A stretch of DNA of 6,932 bases. Origin: Candidatus Competibacteraceae bacterium. Lineage in GTDB: Bacteria; Pseudomonadota; Gammaproteobacteria; Competibacterales; Competibacteraceae. The translations under genes and the position numbers were made by a program. The notes beneath the pieces are model-generated. The model saw nothing but the letters and a program-made list of their open reading frames with translations, was not told the origin of the DNA and made no database searches. This document shows positions 6,382 through 6,932 of this stretch, piece after piece. How positions within the stretch are numbered: position 1 is the stretch's first letter; every line of letters starts with the position of its first letter. Location of the stretch: the NCBI GenBank assembly GCA_012032855.1, contig JAAUQA010000165.1, positions 1 through 6,932 of the forward strand, in the 5' to 3' direction.

Positions 6382-6932
6382 CGACTTCCTCCACATAATA
6401 GACACGCTGTTTAGCGTGATTACTCACAATAATTCGGTCAAATTCAATGGTTTCTACCACATAATCTGCTTTGATGACATCGCCCTCTGCGACTTTAGTT
6501 CCGTCGCCCAACCAAGCATAAGATGGCTTGTGTTGACCGAGCGCTATACCCAGCACGGTGATTTTTAGATCATCCAGCGGGAACTCTCCTGAGTTTGCAA
6601 CGGCTGACAGCGCACTACCCATCTCCGGATTGCCGACTGCCGGAAGGTCCTCAGCGACTTTCACCAGCGACTCCAGCGGTGGCAGATTGCGGGTGTTGGC
6701 AACGAATTGTTTAGCGACTTGCTGCCAAGATTTCATCTCCTGCGGGCCGATCAAACCGGTTGCCAACACCCGTTCGCCTTTCGCCTCGATAAACACCCGT
6801 TCCGCTAATCGGCATCCTCTACTCGCGCCCGCAAATCGGCGACCCAATCCCCGAGAGTGCGCACTTTCCCTTCAATCCGCTGGATGGCCGGCACGTCGCT
6901 GCGCACAATGAGCGACAACTCCTCATGGGTGA
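6366..6932 (-). CDS. sctD: SctD, T3SS inner-membrane ring protein, C-terminal periplasmic part, 5' partial, frameshifted
   Basis: SctD (YscD/PrgH group) is a single-pass inner-membrane protein that forms the outer of the two inner-membrane rings, around SctJ. Only the periplasmic end is in the window. The frame entering from the right edge (THEELSLIVRSDVPAIQRIE and on to ARVEDAD) hits TAG at 6807-6805. One added T in the TT at 6808-6807 joins it to LAERVFIEAKGERVLATGLI, a typical YscD ring-building domain. Further domain sequence includes NLPPLESLVKV, FPLDDLKITVLGIALGQHKP, AWLGDGTKVAEGD, then VVETIEFDRIIVSN and RVYYVEEV. With the second correction at 6369-6374 the gene ends GGKK-stop at 6366, overlapping sctE by 16 bases; that gives about 188 visible residues. 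As written, the frame runs on to 6146. The SctD call rests on this domain pattern plus its place before sctE/F. Confidence 0.88.
6387..6392 (-). promoter_or_regulatory. Ribosome binding site for sctE (GGAGGA)
   Basis: GGAGGA on the minus strand lies within the last codons of sctD; its GGAGG core ends 6 bases before ATG 6381. It is the strongest site in the window. It makes no sense inside a fused gene, and it is the main reason to call sctE a separate gene. Confidence 0.65.

Noticed and set aside
1..6932. Flagellar export genes instead of a T3SS
   Set aside because: SctR, S, T and U have flagellar relatives (FliP, FliQ, FliR, FlhB), but the presence of SctF, SctI, SctJ lipoprotein, SctK and SctG marks an injectisome.

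Overview
The window is an interior slice of a type III secretion system (T3SS, injectisome) locus. Every coding stretch can be assigned to a conserved Sct protein. The component set and order (sctQ-R-S-T-U on one strand, sctD-E-F-G-I-J-K-L on the other) match the Ysc/Psc branch known from Yersinia, Pseudomonas and Vibrio. With roughly 50-55% GC by eye and Ysc-type components, a gammaproteobacterium is the likeliest host, but the sequence does not identify a genus. No tRNA, rRNA, insertion sequence, CRISPR array or long non-coding stretch is visible. The largest gap between genes is about 39 bases, and no promoter is expected because both ends of the window fall inside genes.

Left half, plus strand (1-2951): the C-terminal end of sctQ (cytoplasmic sorting platform), then sctR, sctS and sctT (export gate in the inner membrane) and sctU (autocleaving substrate-specificity switch). 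The genes overlap or nearly touch, so this looks like one transcript. Right half, minus strand, read from right to left (6932-2957): the C-terminal part of sctD (inner-membrane ring), sctE (needle co-chaperone), sctF (needle subunit), sctG (needle chaperone), sctI (inner rod), sctJ (lipoprotein ring), sctK (sorting platform) and sctL (ATPase stator). The two operons converge at 2951/2957 with only five bases between their stop codons. sctN, O and P would be expected to the left of the window and sctC to the right.

The most striking result is four separate one-base losses. They lie near the start of sctU (A tract 1933-1937), in the middle of sctJ (about 4510-4512), in sctD (6807-6808) and at the sctD/sctE junction (T tract 6369-6374 on the plus strand). 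Putting back one base at each place restores full-length proteins of normal family size. At the last site it also turns an apparent SctD-SctE fusion into two overlapping genes, with sctE preceded by a perfect GGAGG ribosome binding site. All four are losses, and the reading frames are well kept on both sides of each. This points to uncorrected sequencing or assembly errors, or to very recent decay. Transcript slippage is conceivable at the two A tracts only. The machinery itself is a known system and I see no new class of system in the window.
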